64,000 bases of DNA from an uncultured Porphyromonadaceae bacterium (GTDB taxonomy: Bacteria > Bacteroidota > Bacteroidia > Bacteroidales > Barnesiellaceae_A), in the NCBI GenBank assembly GCA_900538705.1, contig UPZG01000002.1:124001-188000 (forward strand), read 5' to 3'. Within the stretch, counting starts at the first letter, position 1, and every line of letters starts with the position of its first letter. The position numbers were made by a program, and so were the translations under genes. This document shows, one piece after another, positions 9,415 to 18,563 of the stretch. The notes below the pieces were generated by a model. It was not told the origin of the DNA and made no database searches. It saw nothing but the letters and a program-made list of their open reading frames with translations.

Positions 9415-10725
9415 TCACTCCATACCATAGGCACCAAACCATACAGATGGTGCAGGCGAAACAAACGAGTTGGTTGAGTACATACCACCCGAAAGACCGT
9501 CGAACGTAAGTGCCGAAGCGAAATGGCGATTGAAGTCGGTCTTGCCACCCGTCAGTGCCTGTGAACCGGCAGAAAGAGAGAAGTCCCAATTCTCATCGTA
9601 AGAGGCCGGAGCTTGGTCGTTATTACCTCCACAATTGATGTCCATGTCGCTCTGTTGCGTAAAGTTAGCAAACAAGGGGTCTTTGTCGCCGGCAAAGGTA
9701 CTGTTTATATCATTGTCACCGCGCAAGATACCCTCCAATTCATCGGGCTGCATCTGAGCTACGCCGGCTTCGGTCGAAGCAAAATAATAGTTGGGCGTAA
9801 TATCTGAGTTGATGGCATCGTATGGCTCCTCGGTATCGCTTTTCAATCCCCAACGACAATCGTAAACGAGATTGTTGTAGAGCTTGACGGCAACACTCTC
9901 TTCGAGCCAGATACTGCCACCTTTCACACCAGGACGACGCCAACCACTGTTGACTATCGTATTATTATAAACATATAAATCGGATTGAAGGTTAGTAAAG
10001 CCTGAGTTAGAGAGCTTGAAGCCGTTGGTATTGGCATCATAAATAAGGTTGTAGCAAATATCGGCCAAACAATCTGACTTATAGTTGATAGCCTCACCGC
10101 CGTCATAACCATTGCAGATGAAACGGTTGTTGGCTACAATGGAACGTCCACCGGTAATATAGATTTGATCTTCGGCATTGTTGCGGAAGGTACAGTTCAT
10201 AATAATGAATTTACCGTCGGGATTGCAAAAGTGAAATGCAGGAACGCCCTCACCCGTCTCGGTCTTGAAAAGCTGGTGCTGGAAAGAAGCAGAGTTTTCG
10301 GTTGTAAGGGCTCCGCCATACTCAACAATGGCATGCAGCATCACTACCTCTTTGCAGTCATACCCGCATATGATGCCGCCCCAATTGCGCGAGAAACGGT
10401 CTGATTGAGAAGATGCCTCAACGGTAAAGGTGACAGGTTTTTCTTCAGTACCCAGTACATACATGTTACCCAGTACTACAATCTCGGGCTTTACTTCTGC
10501 ATTGGAAGAGACGATGCGGGCTCCCTCATAAATATAGAGCGACTTATCCTCGGGAACGATAAAATGGTCGGTCAGTATTACCGTGGTATCGGCACTCCAC
10601 ACAATAGCGCCCTCGGGATATTGCTGGCCACCATTGCCTGCATTAGAGCTATTACCGGGTTCATCGTTACAAGCGACAAGCATAGCCAGTGCGGCACATG
10701 CGAGCATACATTTCAATGTTTTCAT
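9415..10725 (-). CDS. Right-handed parallel beta-helix lipoprotein
   Basis: A 436-residue lipoprotein with lipobox LAMLVAC. The acidic NDE just after Cys resembles the Bacteroidetes lipoprotein export signal for surface display. The middle carries repeated short turns rich in Asn and Gly (NNAEDQIYITGG, IVANNRFICNG, LYVYNNTIVNSG) typical of a right-handed parallel beta-helix, the fold of many polysaccharide lyases and ligand-binding proteins. No lyase catalytic residues can be assigned. The frame extends upstream to 10848 but would overlap the receptor gene; the ATG at 10725 begins a normal lipoprotein signal and is preferred. It lies between a TonB receptor and a phosphatase, so a surface ligand-binding partner of the receptor is inferred. 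Confidence 0.82.
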   Translation of the reverse strand: MKTLKCMLACAALAMLVACNDEPGNSSNAGNGGQQYPEGAIVWSADTTVILTDHFIVPEDKSLYIYEGARIVSSNAEVKPEIVVLGNMYVLGTEEKPVTFTVEASSQSDRFSRNWGGIICGYDCKEVVMLHAIVEYGGALTTENSASFQHQLFKTETGEGVPAFHFCNPDGKFIIMNCTFRNNAEDQIYITGGRSIVANNRFICNGYDGGEAINYKSDCLADICYNLIYDANTNGFKLSNSGFTNLQSDLYVYNNTIVNSGWRRPGVKGGSIWLEESVAVKLYNNLVYDCRWGLKSDTEEPYDAINSDITPNYYFASTEAGVAQMQPDELEGILRGDNDINSTFAGDKDPLFANFTQQSDMDINCGGNNDQAPASYDENWDFSLSAGSQALTGGKTDFNRHFASALTFDGLSGGMYSTNSFVSPAPSVWFGAYGME

Positions 10726-10768
10726 TTTAGTCTGTTGTTGATTTGTATAATGATTGTTGAAAAAATAA

Positions 10769-13516
10769 TCAGAGTTTATATCGCACACCCAGAAGGAAAC
10801 TTGCACCTTCCCGCTCCTCCTCAATGAGAGTATAGCCTTTGGATGCATCTTGGTGTGGGAAATTATCGTTATAGCTGCTGAGATTCTTTATATAAATGCG
10901 AGATGGTGTATTTAAGAGATTCTTCCCTTTGAAGAAGAGTGATATGCCATGAGCAAATTTTTTCTCGATAGATAGGTCGAGGCCAAACGAGCCTGCCATC
11001 CAATGGTCGTTATTGTAATAGTGCGACACCACCACCATGCGCTCACCAGTATAGTTGGCGGCAAGTTGCACATCCCATCCGTAACGGGTATTTTTATACA
11101 GCAGTGACAAGTTGGCCACATGAGGAGCTTGTTCTACCAGAGGACGACGCTGCATGACGGTATTACGCACAAGCTTTCCGCTCTCGTCGCGACCGTATAG
11201 TGTCTTGGGCGACTCTATCTGCGAGTAAGTATAAGTATAGTTAGCTTTGACCCCGAAATAACGGAAGTAATAGATGAAGTCGAGCTCAAAACCCACGTTG
11301 GTAGCATTGCCAAGGTTGGTAAACCCGTAACCAAACTGCCTGTTGTTGACCGAATAATAGGCATACTCAATGGGGTTTTGTATGTATTTGTAGAAAACTC
11401 CCGCCATCAGTTGGTTGGCAGTACCCATAAACCACTCCCAACGCAGATCGACGTTGTCTATAACAGCACGTTTGAGGTCGGGGTTACCATACTCGGTATA
11501 TTCCTCTTCGATGATAGAATATGGTACAATCTCGAAAAAGCCGGGTCGGTTGATAGAGCGATAATAGGAAGCTCTCAAGTTCATATCGGAACGAGGCATG
11601 TATTTAACAGCCACCGAGGGAAGAATGTCCCAATATTGCTGACCTCCGTCGGGTTCACTACCAGCCGGGGGAAAATACATGTGATAAAACTGGTCGGTAT
11701 GTTCGGCACGTACTCCCGCCACCGCTTCCCACGAAGCATTGCCATAAGTAGCCATGATATAAGCAGCCCCAATGCGCTCGCCCGCATCGTAAGTAAGAGG
11801 GCCAACACCTCCTTGAGGTGCAACAATTCGCCACTCTATTTCGTCGAGAGTGTTGAAGTCGACACCTTGTACCGGGCGCGATGTGGCAGCGGGGACAAAG
11901 CGGTATGAAACATAATCGCTGCGACGCGCCTTGTCGCGGTACATACCACCAACTTTAGCCGATAATGTATTGTCGCCCAGAGTCTGCTTGTATTTCAAGT
12001 TGACGTATGCTGCCCAATCACGGTCGTTGTTCTGCTCCCACCGACGCTCGCTGTTGTCGGCCGTAATATAGTCAACATAGTTTTGCCTATTGTTTTCGAG
12101 GGTAATATAAGTATTGTCGGGGCGATTGTTTGAAGCGTAACCTCCGGCCAATGTCCAATCGGCAGAGAAAAGAGTAGAGAGGTGGTGTGTGCCTTTCAGC
12201 GTAGAGGCAAAGATGAGCTGCCGGGTAAGACGAGAACGAGTCTCTAATTGCTGCAACACATTTCCTTCTGCAGGAGCGTAATTGAGCGACAAATCGGTAA
12301 TGGTAGACTCACGCACTTGTTGGCGGTCACTACCTATAAGAGCATTATACCACTCGATAACATGGTCGGGGCTGAACCTCCAATCTACTTTGAGATGTGC
12401 ACCATACTGCATGCGATGCTCCGAATAAAAGCGGTCTTTCATATCAGTGAGGTGAGCTTCGTTGGTGCTTTGAGTAACATCGTCGGTAAAGAAAAGAGAT
12501 TCTTTGCCATGATAATAATTTTGGAAGCTGACAGCCAACAATACACCTAACCGCTTATCGATAAAACGGTTGCCAACAGTAAGGCCTGCTACCATGTTGG
12601 GAAGTGCGGTTTGAGAAGAGAGCTGCGCCGTACCACGTCCGAAATCGGAAACAGAGGCATTATAGTCACTACCATACATAGTACGCGGGGCTTTCCATGT
12701 GATACCACTACGGTTGTAGGTAGAAAACGAATGCCTCATCAACTCGGTGCCGTAACCAGCCGAAAGATAGGCTTGCACGACCCACTTGTCGGGAGCATTC
12801 TTCATAACCATATTCACTACACCACCGGTAGCATCGCCCTCCATATCGGCGGTCAGCGACTTGCTTACCTCCAAGCGGTCGAGAAGCTCTCCGGGGAAAA
12901 TATCGAGCGGGACATAACGGTTCTTGTTGTCGGGACTTGATATTTTCACACCATTTACCAAAGTGTAATTATACCGTTTATCCATACCTCGTAACACGGC
13001 ATACTGGCCATCGCCCGAGCCATTGCGCTCGAGCGTAACGCCCGATACCCGAGCCAATATGTTAGAGACATTGAGGTCGGGCGAGATTTCTATGCTGCGT
13101 GCACTCACAATATTGCTAACAAGAGGCGATTGCTTCTCACTAAGGCGTGCACTTGCATCGGAACTACGGTCGGCCGAAGCCAAAATCGTAACTTCTCCCA
13201 ACTCGTTGTCCGAAGGGAAAACATCGATAAGTAATTTTTCGGGAGCGGGCTCTTTAATAATCTGTTCACGGTTCTCGTATCCCACATAGGTACATACCAA
13301 AGTTACAGGTTGATGTTCGGGAATATTGTTAAGGACAAAAGAACCATCCAAACCTGTAGTCGTACCAATTTGAGGATTCTCCTTCACATAAATATGAGCG
13401 CCAATGAGTTCTTCGTGCGAATGGGCATCTTTGACTATACCCGACAGGGAAGCGGCATAAAGAGCGTTTGTAGAAGCCGCAGCCAACAAAAACAGTGATA
13501 AAAAATTAGGTTTCAT
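10769..13516 (-). CDS. TonB-dependent outer membrane receptor with carboxypeptidase-regulatory N-terminal domain
   Basis: A 915-residue outer membrane transporter that uses TonB energy to import a large ligand. Domains in order: signal peptide (LFLLAAASTNALYAAS), a CarboxypepD_reg-like domain near residues 22-105 (SGIVKDAHSHEELIGA), a plug near 120-230 (YAVLRGMDKRYNYTLVNGV, GDATGGVVNMVMK), and a 22-strand type barrel to the C-terminus. An upstream ATG at 13570 is possible, but the stretch before 13516 is not signal-like. No SusD partner follows; instead a beta-helix lipoprotein and a phosphatase lie 43 and 22 bases downstream of each other. The substrate is unknown; a phosphorylated ligand would fit the context. 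Confidence 0.9.
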   Translation of the reverse strand: MKPNFLSLFLLAAASTNALYAASLSGIVKDAHSHEELIGAHIYVKENPQIGTTTGLDGSFVLNNIPEHQPVTLVCTYVGYENREQIIKEPAPEKLLIDVFPSDNELGEVTILASADRSSDASARLSEKQSPLVSNIVSARSIEISPDLNVSNILARVSGVTLERNGSGDGQYAVLRGMDKRYNYTLVNGVKISSPDNKNRYVPLDIFPGELLDRLEVSKSLTADMEGDATGGVVNMVMKNAPDKWVVQAYLSAGYGTELMRHSFSTYNRSGITWKAPRTMYGSDYNASVSDFGRGTAQLSSQTALPNMVAGLTVGNRFIDKRLGVLLAVSFQNYYHGKESLFFTDDVTQSTNEAHLTDMKDRFYSEHRMQYGAHLKVDWRFSPDHVIEWYNALIGSDRQQVRESTITDLSLNYAPAEGNVLQQLETRSRLTRQLIFASTLKGTHHLSTLFSADWTLAGGYASNNRPDNTYITLENNRQNYVDYITADNSERRWEQNNDRDWAAYVNLKYKQTLGDNTLSAKVGGMYRDKARRSDYVSYRFVPAATSRPVQGVDFNTLDEIEWRIVAPQGGVGPLTYDAGERIGAAYIMATYGNASWEAVAGVRAEHTDQFYHMYFPPAGSEPDGGQQYWDILPSVAVKYMPRSDMNLRASYYRSINRPGFFEIVPYSIIEEEYTEYGNPDLKRAVIDNVDLRWEWFMGTANQLMAGVFYKYIQNPIEYAYYSVNNRQFGYGFTNLGNATNVGFELDFIYYFRYFGVKANYTYTYSQIESPKTLYGRDESGKLVRNTVMQRRPLVEQAPHVANLSLLYKNTRYGWDVQLAANYTGERMVVVSHYYNNDHWMAGSFGLDLSIEKKFAHGISLFFKGKNLLNTPSRIYIKNLSSYNDNFPHQDASKGYTLIEEEREGASFLLGVRYKL

Positions 13517-13534
13517 AATTATCTTTTCACGCCG

Positions 13535-13542
13535 CAAAATTA
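13535..13542 (-). promoter_or_regulatory. Possible -7 box for the TonB receptor operon
   Basis: On the minus strand this reads TAATTTTG, matching TAnnTTTG, and lies 18 bases from the preferred receptor start. The nearest TTTG upstream is at 13571-13568, about 25 bases away and wider than ideal, so support is moderate. Confidence 0.35.
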
Positions 13543-13570
13543 TGGGGGGTATGTTACATCCTTGTATCAA

Positions 13571-13930
13571 AGAAGTTACTGCATGGTATCAGAAAAGTTA
13601 TATTTCGGTTACAGATATAACCAATACAATATATAGCAACTATACTATACTAAAAATCAATATATTACAAAACACATCAAATAGCGGTTAACGCCAACGA
13701 CAAGAATTAAGATAGTGAATGCAATTATAAATTATAGACAACTCACTGTGTGAATACACACGTACAACAGCACACGTAACCCGAAGATTCTTTACTCATT
13801 ACAGAAAAAAGGCAGGCACATATGCTACCACACTGAAAAGAAGGAAAATAAAAGTTATAATCTGCAATAAACCTGCCGGAGAAAAGAAAGAAAAATATAT
13901 TTTTGCAATAGAGAAATCATACTCAAAACA
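13571..13930. promoter_or_regulatory. Divergent intergenic region with plus-strand -7 box
   Basis: This AT-rich region separates the minus-strand receptor operon from the plus-strand DUF456 gene. TATTTTTG at 13898-13905 fits the TAnnTTTG box and is 25 bases before the DUF456 start. No clear -33 box was found. Nothing else was recognised. Confidence 0.45.
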
Positions 13931-14407
13931 ATGGATATAGCACTGCTTATACTCTCGGTAATATGCTTTGTGGCAGGCATTGCAGGATGTATCTTACCCA
14001 TGCTGCCAGGACCGCCACTCAGCTACGTGGGCATGTTGTTGCTGCAATGGAGCGGCTATGCACACCTGAGCACGACATCGCTTATCGTGTGGGGAGTGGT
14101 AACCATTGTTGTATGCGTCATTGACTTTTTTCTTACCCCCTGGATGACACGCCGTTTTGGCGGTAGCAACGGTGGTAGCTGGGGTGCAGTAGTAGGCCTT
14201 GTTGTAGGCATGTTCCTGCCTTGGCCAGCAGGCCCGCTTTTGTGTCCGTTTATAGGAGCTCTGATAGGGGAACTTATCATGGGAGCCAATGACTTGAAGA
14301 GGGCAACTCATGCCGCATGGGGGTCGTTTCTATCTTTTTTTGCAGGCACAGGTATAAAGCTGTTGGTATGCGGCGGCATGTTGGCAGCAACACTATGCAG
14401 CCTATAA
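13931..14407 (+). CDS. DUF456 family membrane protein
   Basis: A 158-residue hydrophobic protein with about four membrane segments. The hallmark is the N-terminal CILPMLPGPPLSYVGML followed by a Gly-rich central hairpin (GSNGGSWGAVVGLVVGMF) and PFIGALIGEL. These match DUF456, whose molecular function is not known. It is monocistronic in appearance: the following gene has its own promoter-like box. Confidence 0.88.
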   Translation: MDIALLILSVICFVAGIAGCILPMLPGPPLSYVGMLLLQWSGYAHLSTTSLIVWGVVTIVVCVIDFFLTPWMTRRFGGSNGGSWGAVVGLVVGMFLPWPAGPLLCPFIGALIGELIMGANDLKRATHAAWGSFLSFFAGTGIKLLVCGGMLAATLCSL

Positions 14408-14478
14408 CACAACGGTTATATATAACCTCAACATATATGATTAGTGATGAATTGTCTGCCGTAACAGAGAAGTTTTTG

Positions 14479-14486
14479 TATCTTTG
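14479..14486 (+). promoter_or_regulatory. -7 box TATCTTTG upstream of DUF4919 gene
   Basis: TATCTTTG matches the Bacteroidota -7 consensus and lies about 118 bases upstream of the DUF4919 start. ATTG about 24 bases upstream could serve as a -33 element, slightly far. The implied leader is roughly 110 nt. Confidence 0.45.
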
Positions 14487-14604
14487 CATAGATATAGGGA
14501 AATAACGAGCATCAAAACCTTGTTTCAACCCAATACGATTTGTGCAAGAGCACTTGTAACAAATAACAAACCTCAAAGCCCCGTTACCTATTACTTACGC
14601 AACC

Positions 14605-15348
14605 ATGACAGATGTTATAAAACAATATATCGATTATATTATCAGAGTTATGCCGGGTCGCATGCTAGCCGTATGCATGTTACTCTTTATATGGAATTGT
14701 GCAGAGGCTCAGAAACTGCCCGAAATGCAGATACCCGATTTCGCCCAAATAAAAGAAGCTGTAAATGACCCCTCATCACCATTCTACTATCCCAACCTGG
14801 TGCGAAAATATAACTCGAAAGATACAACGATGACTCATGAGGAATTCCGCTATTACTATTTAGGATATATTTTCCAAGAGGATTACAATCCATATAGGAA
14901 ATCGGAATACTCACACCAACTAGACCGCCTCTACAAGCAAACAAAACACAGCGTAGGCGAATGCGAAAATATCGTAAAGTTTGCCCTGCTCACACTGGCC
15001 GACGATCCATTCGACCTGAGACAGATGAACTTTCTCATCTATGCCCTGAAAGAACAAAATAAATATAAGGATGCTGCCATATGGGAGTTTCGCATGAACC
15101 ACATCATACAGGCCATTCTCTCTACCGGCGACGGGAAGGCTCCCGAGACAGCCTGGTATGTCATAGCACCTGCACACGAATATAACATACTGAACCGACT
15201 GGGCCTCACGGGCAAGGATTTTGTTTTTGTAGAACCCTACTATGACTATGTGGAAGTTGACAAAAACCCGCTGAAAATAGATGGATACTACTTCAATGTA
15301 CACTATATTCTCTATGTCTTCGACCGGAAATACCGCTACGAAGAGTAA
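14605..15348 (+). CDS. DUF4919 family secreted protein
   Basis: A 247-residue protein with an N-terminal hydrophobic segment after a longer basic/polar lead (IIRVMPGRMLAVCMLLFIW), which may be a signal peptide with a late core or an anchor. The rest fits DUF4919: MTHEEFRYYYLGYIFQEDYNPY early, then KYKDAAIWEFRMNHI, and a Tyr-rich C-terminus (VEPYYDYVEV, GYYFNVHYI). The role of this Bacteroidetes family is unknown. A shorter start at the ATG at 14650 (MPGRMLAVCM) would look more like a normal signal peptide. SlyD follows 45 bases later. Confidence 0.8.
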   Translation: MTDVIKQYIDYIIRVMPGRMLAVCMLLFIWNCAEAQKLPEMQIPDFAQIKEAVNDPSSPFYYPNLVRKYNSKDTTMTHEEFRYYYLGYIFQEDYNPYRKSEYSHQLDRLYKQTKHSVGECENIVKFALLTLADDPFDLRQMNFLIYALKEQNKYKDAAIWEFRMNHIIQAILSTGDGKAPETAWYVIAPAHEYNILNRLGLTGKDFVFVEPYYDYVEVDKNPLKIDGYYFNVHYILYVFDRKYRYEE

Positions 15349-15393
15349 GTCTTTCTCAACAAGCAATTTTATAAACCAATCAAATATAACAAT

Positions 15394-15969
15394 ATGAAAA
15401 TAGAAACTGGAAAATGGGTCGAGCTGCAATACGAATTGTATGCCTACGCCGAAGGCGAACCTGAAGAATTGATGATGAGTACATCGGAAGGCGAGCCCGA
15501 AAAATTTGTGTATGGTGTAGACGAGGCCGTACTCCCCGTGTTTATGGAGAAGATAGCCGGATTGCAGACTGGCGACAAATTTGACTTTACAATACCCGCC
15601 GAGCAAGCCTTCGGGATGCGCAACGAAGACCATATCATGAAACTCGACCGTAGCCTCTTCCTCACTCCCGAGGGAGAACTTGACAACCGCGTGAAGTCGG
15701 GGGCTACACTGCCCATGCACACTACCGACGGAGCTTTGGTATATGGCTTGGTACTGATGGTTGCCGACGATGGCGTGACCATAGACTTTAACCACCCTCT
15801 GGCAGGAGAGAATTTGCACTACAAAGGAGAGGTTATGCTGGTACGCGATGCCACGGAAGAGGAGTTGAATCCGCCCCACAGTTGCGGATGTTGCAGCGGT
15901 TGTGGCGGACACGACCATAGCGGTTGCGATGACGGATGCTGTGGCGGCTGCGGCAGCCACGAATGCTAA
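15394..15969 (+). CDS. slyD: FKBP-type peptidyl-prolyl isomerase, SlyD-like, with Cys/His tail
   Basis: SlyD proteins are cytosolic prolyl isomerases and chaperones with a metal-binding tail. The FKBP core with its insert-in-flap domain is present: VELQYELYAYAEGE at the start, the flap with PAEQAFGMRNEDHIM, and a C-terminal half with FNHPLAGENLHY. The final ~28 residues are dominated by Cys, His, Gly and Asp (CGCCSGCGGHDHSGC), consistent with binding nickel, zinc or copper. In other bacteria SlyD passes nickel to hydrogenase; no hydrogenase gene is visible here. The gene is followed by a clear terminator. Confidence 0.92.
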   Translation: MKIETGKWVELQYELYAYAEGEPEELMMSTSEGEPEKFVYGVDEAVLPVFMEKIAGLQTGDKFDFTIPAEQAFGMRNEDHIMKLDRSLFLTPEGELDNRVKSGATLPMHTTDGALVYGLVLMVADDGVTIDFNHPLAGENLHYKGEVMLVRDATEEELNPPHSCGCCSGCGGHDHSGCDDGCCGGCGSHEC

Positions 15970-16013
15970 GCTAATCTACCAAGGAATTTATCATCGGACA
16001 TTGGCCAAAGCAT

Positions 16014-16054
16014 AAGGGGTGTGTCACCTAACATTCTGACGTGACACACCTCTT
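16014..16054 (+). terminator. Terminator after slyD
   Basis: A 10-bp perfect core, 16018-16027 with 16041-16050, extends by up to four weaker pairs, with a 13-nt loop and a following TCTTTTC run. It lies about 45 bases after the slyD stop. Confidence 0.7.
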
Positions 16055-16236
16055 TTCATTCACATACATATAGGTAACTCGAAAAAAGTTATGCTATAGG
16101 CCTTGTTTATACTCCGATTCAAAAACAAGAGGAATCTCAACCCTGTAAAAGGGGAACAACACCTGACAGAGGTGTGGCATTACTTCGCTCAGACGAGTGA
16201 AAAGAAAAAGATAAAGAGGGAGACAAAAAGCGTACC

Positions 16237-17739
16237 ATGAAAAGCGAAGTGCGCAAAGGAGCAATTTATAACTATCTGAACCTGCTGCTGGTAAATGCAA
16301 CAGGGATAGTACTCACACCCTTTATCATACGTTGTTTGGGGCCATCGCAATATGGACTGTATCTCCTTGCCGGGGCTATCATACCTTACCTCACATTACT
16401 CGATTTCGGGTTGGGAAAAACAACGACCCGCTACGTGGCTTACTATCGTGAACGAGACGACAAAGAGGGTCTGCGAGCCTATCTGTCCTCCATATCGCGA
16501 CTTTACTTGCTGCTTGCCTTAGCACTACTCGCAGCCGGTGCACTACTATACTATTTTGCTCCTCAATTGTGGGGAGCCCATTTCGCCCCCGACGAATTGG
16601 CTTCGATACGCCGAATGATAGCCGTCATTGCAGTAACACAAGCCTTTATCATACCGGGGAACGTATTTACAGCCATTTGCAACGGAAGCGGATACTTTGC
16701 TTTTCCTCGTGGCATTCAGCCAATTAAATATGCCATACGCGCAGTATGTATAGGAATGCTACTCTGGCTTGGCGAAAAGGCATTGGCCTTAATATGTATA
16801 GATGCCGCACTCAATATAGGCATAACCATAGCAACAGGAATATACGTACGTAGGCGTATTTCGCTACCGTCGCTCAGGCAGGCGACAAGCGCCCCCATGA
16901 GACAAATCCTGTCATATGCCTTTTGGATAGCCATCTACCAGGCTACGGCTGTTTTTCAATGGAATACAGGTCAGATTGTGGCAGGTATGACCCACGACAC
17001 TTATACAGTAGGTATAGCCGGTATAGGTATATTGCTGGGTTCTATGTATGGATATTTTGCCGAGACTATCAACCGCATGCTCATGCCCAAAGCCGCTCAT
17101 ACTATACACGCCCATAATACCCCGCAAAAAGTAACCGACGAAATGATAAAGATAAGCCGAATGGTATTATTACCACAAGCCTTTATTTTAGGTGGCTTTA
17201 TCATATTCGGCGACAGTTTCGTACGATTATGGGCAGGCGAAAACTATAGAGAAGCCTACCCTATTGCGCTCTGTATCATGGCCTCGTGGACGGTACAACT
17301 AACAAGCGATTATGGAAATTCGCTCCTTGAGGCACGAGGAAAAGTAAGAACCTTATCGGTTATCAATTTTATATGTATCTTTGTCGCTGCTATTGCATCA
17401 TATTATGCTTCCCTGCAGTGGGGACTTACAGGATTAATCTCAACGTTATGCTGCGGAACGATAGCTGCTACGATAGCTGCTCACATATATTACCATAAAA
17501 AATTAGGGCTTGAAACAGGCCTCTACTTCAAGGCTGTATATATGCGCATTATCGTTTTCACGGCATGCGTTGTGGCATTGGGACGCATCGTATGGCAGAT
17601 AATTGCACAACCATATCAATGGGGTTGGTTAGCGGCCGGATGCATAGCATATGCACTTGTGTATGTGACAGTGATATACAAAGCTGCGCTGACACAAGAA
17701 GAGAGAGAGAAACTAAAGACATTATGCTTACGGAAGTAG
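16237..17739 (+). CDS. Oligosaccharide flippase (polysaccharide biosynthesis protein, Wzx-like)
   Basis: An inner membrane flippase of the MOP superfamily, about 12-14 predicted membrane helices over 500 residues. It probably moves lipid-linked oligosaccharides to the periplasmic face. Typical features are the N-terminal RKGAIYNYLNLLLVNATG with LTPFIIRCLGPSQYGLY, and a long run of hydrophobic helices. The next gene is a glycosyltransferase whose start overlaps this stop by 16 bases, so both likely serve one surface glycan pathway. No complete capsule or O-antigen cluster surrounds them. An upstream promoter was not identified. Confidence 0.9.
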   Translation: MKSEVRKGAIYNYLNLLLVNATGIVLTPFIIRCLGPSQYGLYLLAGAIIPYLTLLDFGLGKTTTRYVAYYRERDDKEGLRAYLSSISRLYLLLALALLAAGALLYYFAPQLWGAHFAPDELASIRRMIAVIAVTQAFIIPGNVFTAICNGSGYFAFPRGIQPIKYAIRAVCIGMLLWLGEKALALICIDAALNIGITIATGIYVRRRISLPSLRQATSAPMRQILSYAFWIAIYQATAVFQWNTGQIVAGMTHDTYTVGIAGIGILLGSMYGYFAETINRMLMPKAAHTIHAHNTPQKVTDEMIKISRMVLLPQAFILGGFIIFGDSFVRLWAGENYREAYPIALCIMASWTVQLTSDYGNSLLEARGKVRTLSVINFICIFVAAIASYYASLQWGLTGLISTLCCGTIAATIAAHIYYHKKLGLETGLYFKAVYMRIIVFTACVVALGRIVWQIIAQPYQWGWLAAGCIAYALVYVTVIYKAALTQEEREKLKTLCLRK

Positions 17740-18563
17740 GAAAAGCCATAAAACACACAGCACCACACGTTTCGGTAGTTATGGGCATATACAACTGTGC
17801 CCATACCCTGCCCAAGGCGATAGAGTCTATCTTAAACCAGACTTACGACAAGTGGGAACTTATACTGTGTGACGATTGCTCTACCGACAACACATACAGT
17901 GTTGCGCAAGAGTATGCGCAAAAAGATTCGCGCATCAAACTCTTGCGCAACACCGAGAACACTGGATGCAACATTGTACTGAACCGCTGTATTGCAGCGG
18001 CAAAAGGCTTATACATCGCTATTATGGACAGCGACGACGAGTCGCTGCCCTGCCGCCTCGCCCGCGAGGCGGCGTTTCTCGACACTCATCCTCAATATGC
18101 TCTTGTAGCATGCGCAGCTACATTCTTCGATGAGCAGGGCGACTTTGGCATCTTACGCAAAAAAGAGACACCCTGTATAAAAGACTTTGCATACAGCATT
18201 CCGCACCTACACGCCACTTGCATGATACGCCGTGACGCACTTACAGCCATTGGTTGTTATGGTAGCCATCCTCACATGAAAAGAGTAGAAGACTACTACA
18301 TGCTGGCACGCCTCTACGCGGCAGGATACAGGGGATATAACCTTCCTGAAACGCTCTACCGCATTTGCGATAATGCAGCTTCATACAAACGTCGCACATG
18401 GCACAACCGCATGAACGAGGTGTACACATTCAGGGCTGCACACAAGTTACTACGGCTACCTTTCTATTCGCGCATAGCATTACTCCGCCCCATTTTGGTA
18501 GGTATCATGCCTAATGCCATCTACCACCTGCTACACCGCAAGGTACGCCTTCGTCAAAGATAA
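17724..18563 (+). CDS. Family 2 glycosyltransferase
   Basis: A 279-residue GT-A fold glycosyltransferase. The nucleotide-sugar site is shown by VSVVMGIYNCAHTLPKAIES, the ILCDDCSTDNT stretch and the DxD-like IMDSDDE near residue 98. It likely adds a sugar to a lipid-linked glycan on the cytosolic face. An in-frame extension upstream to 17565 lies wholly inside the flippase gene and is rejected in favour of ATG 17724, which overlaps the flippase stop. Its stop overlaps the end of the convergent minus-strand gene by 10 bases. Confidence 0.88.
   Translation: MLTEVGKAIKHTAPHVSVVMGIYNCAHTLPKAIESILNQTYDKWELILCDDCSTDNTYSVAQEYAQKDSRIKLLRNTENTGCNIVLNRCIAAAKGLYIAIMDSDDESLPCRLAREAAFLDTHPQYALVACAATFFDEQGDFGILRKKETPCIKDFAYSIPHLHATCMIRRDALTAIGCYGSHPHMKRVEDYYMLARLYAAGYRGYNLPETLYRICDNAASYKRRTWHNRMNEVYTFRAAHKLLRLPFYSRIALLRPILVGIMPNAIYHLLHRKVRLRQR

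Noticed and set aside
8760..9509. Plus-strand frame opposite the phosphatase
   Set aside because: Shadow of the minus-strand gene, which has all metal-binding motifs.
10726..10848. N-terminal extension of the beta-helix lipoprotein
   Set aside because: It overlaps the receptor gene and would bury the lipoprotein signal; ATG 10725 is better.
15444..15782. Minus-strand open frame opposite slyD
   Set aside because: It is a reverse shadow of a well-supported gene with no family features.
14920..15960. Long minus-strand frame opposite DUF4919 and slyD
   Set aside because: Biased, repeat-like composition reflecting the codon use of the opposite strand; it would cover two real genes.
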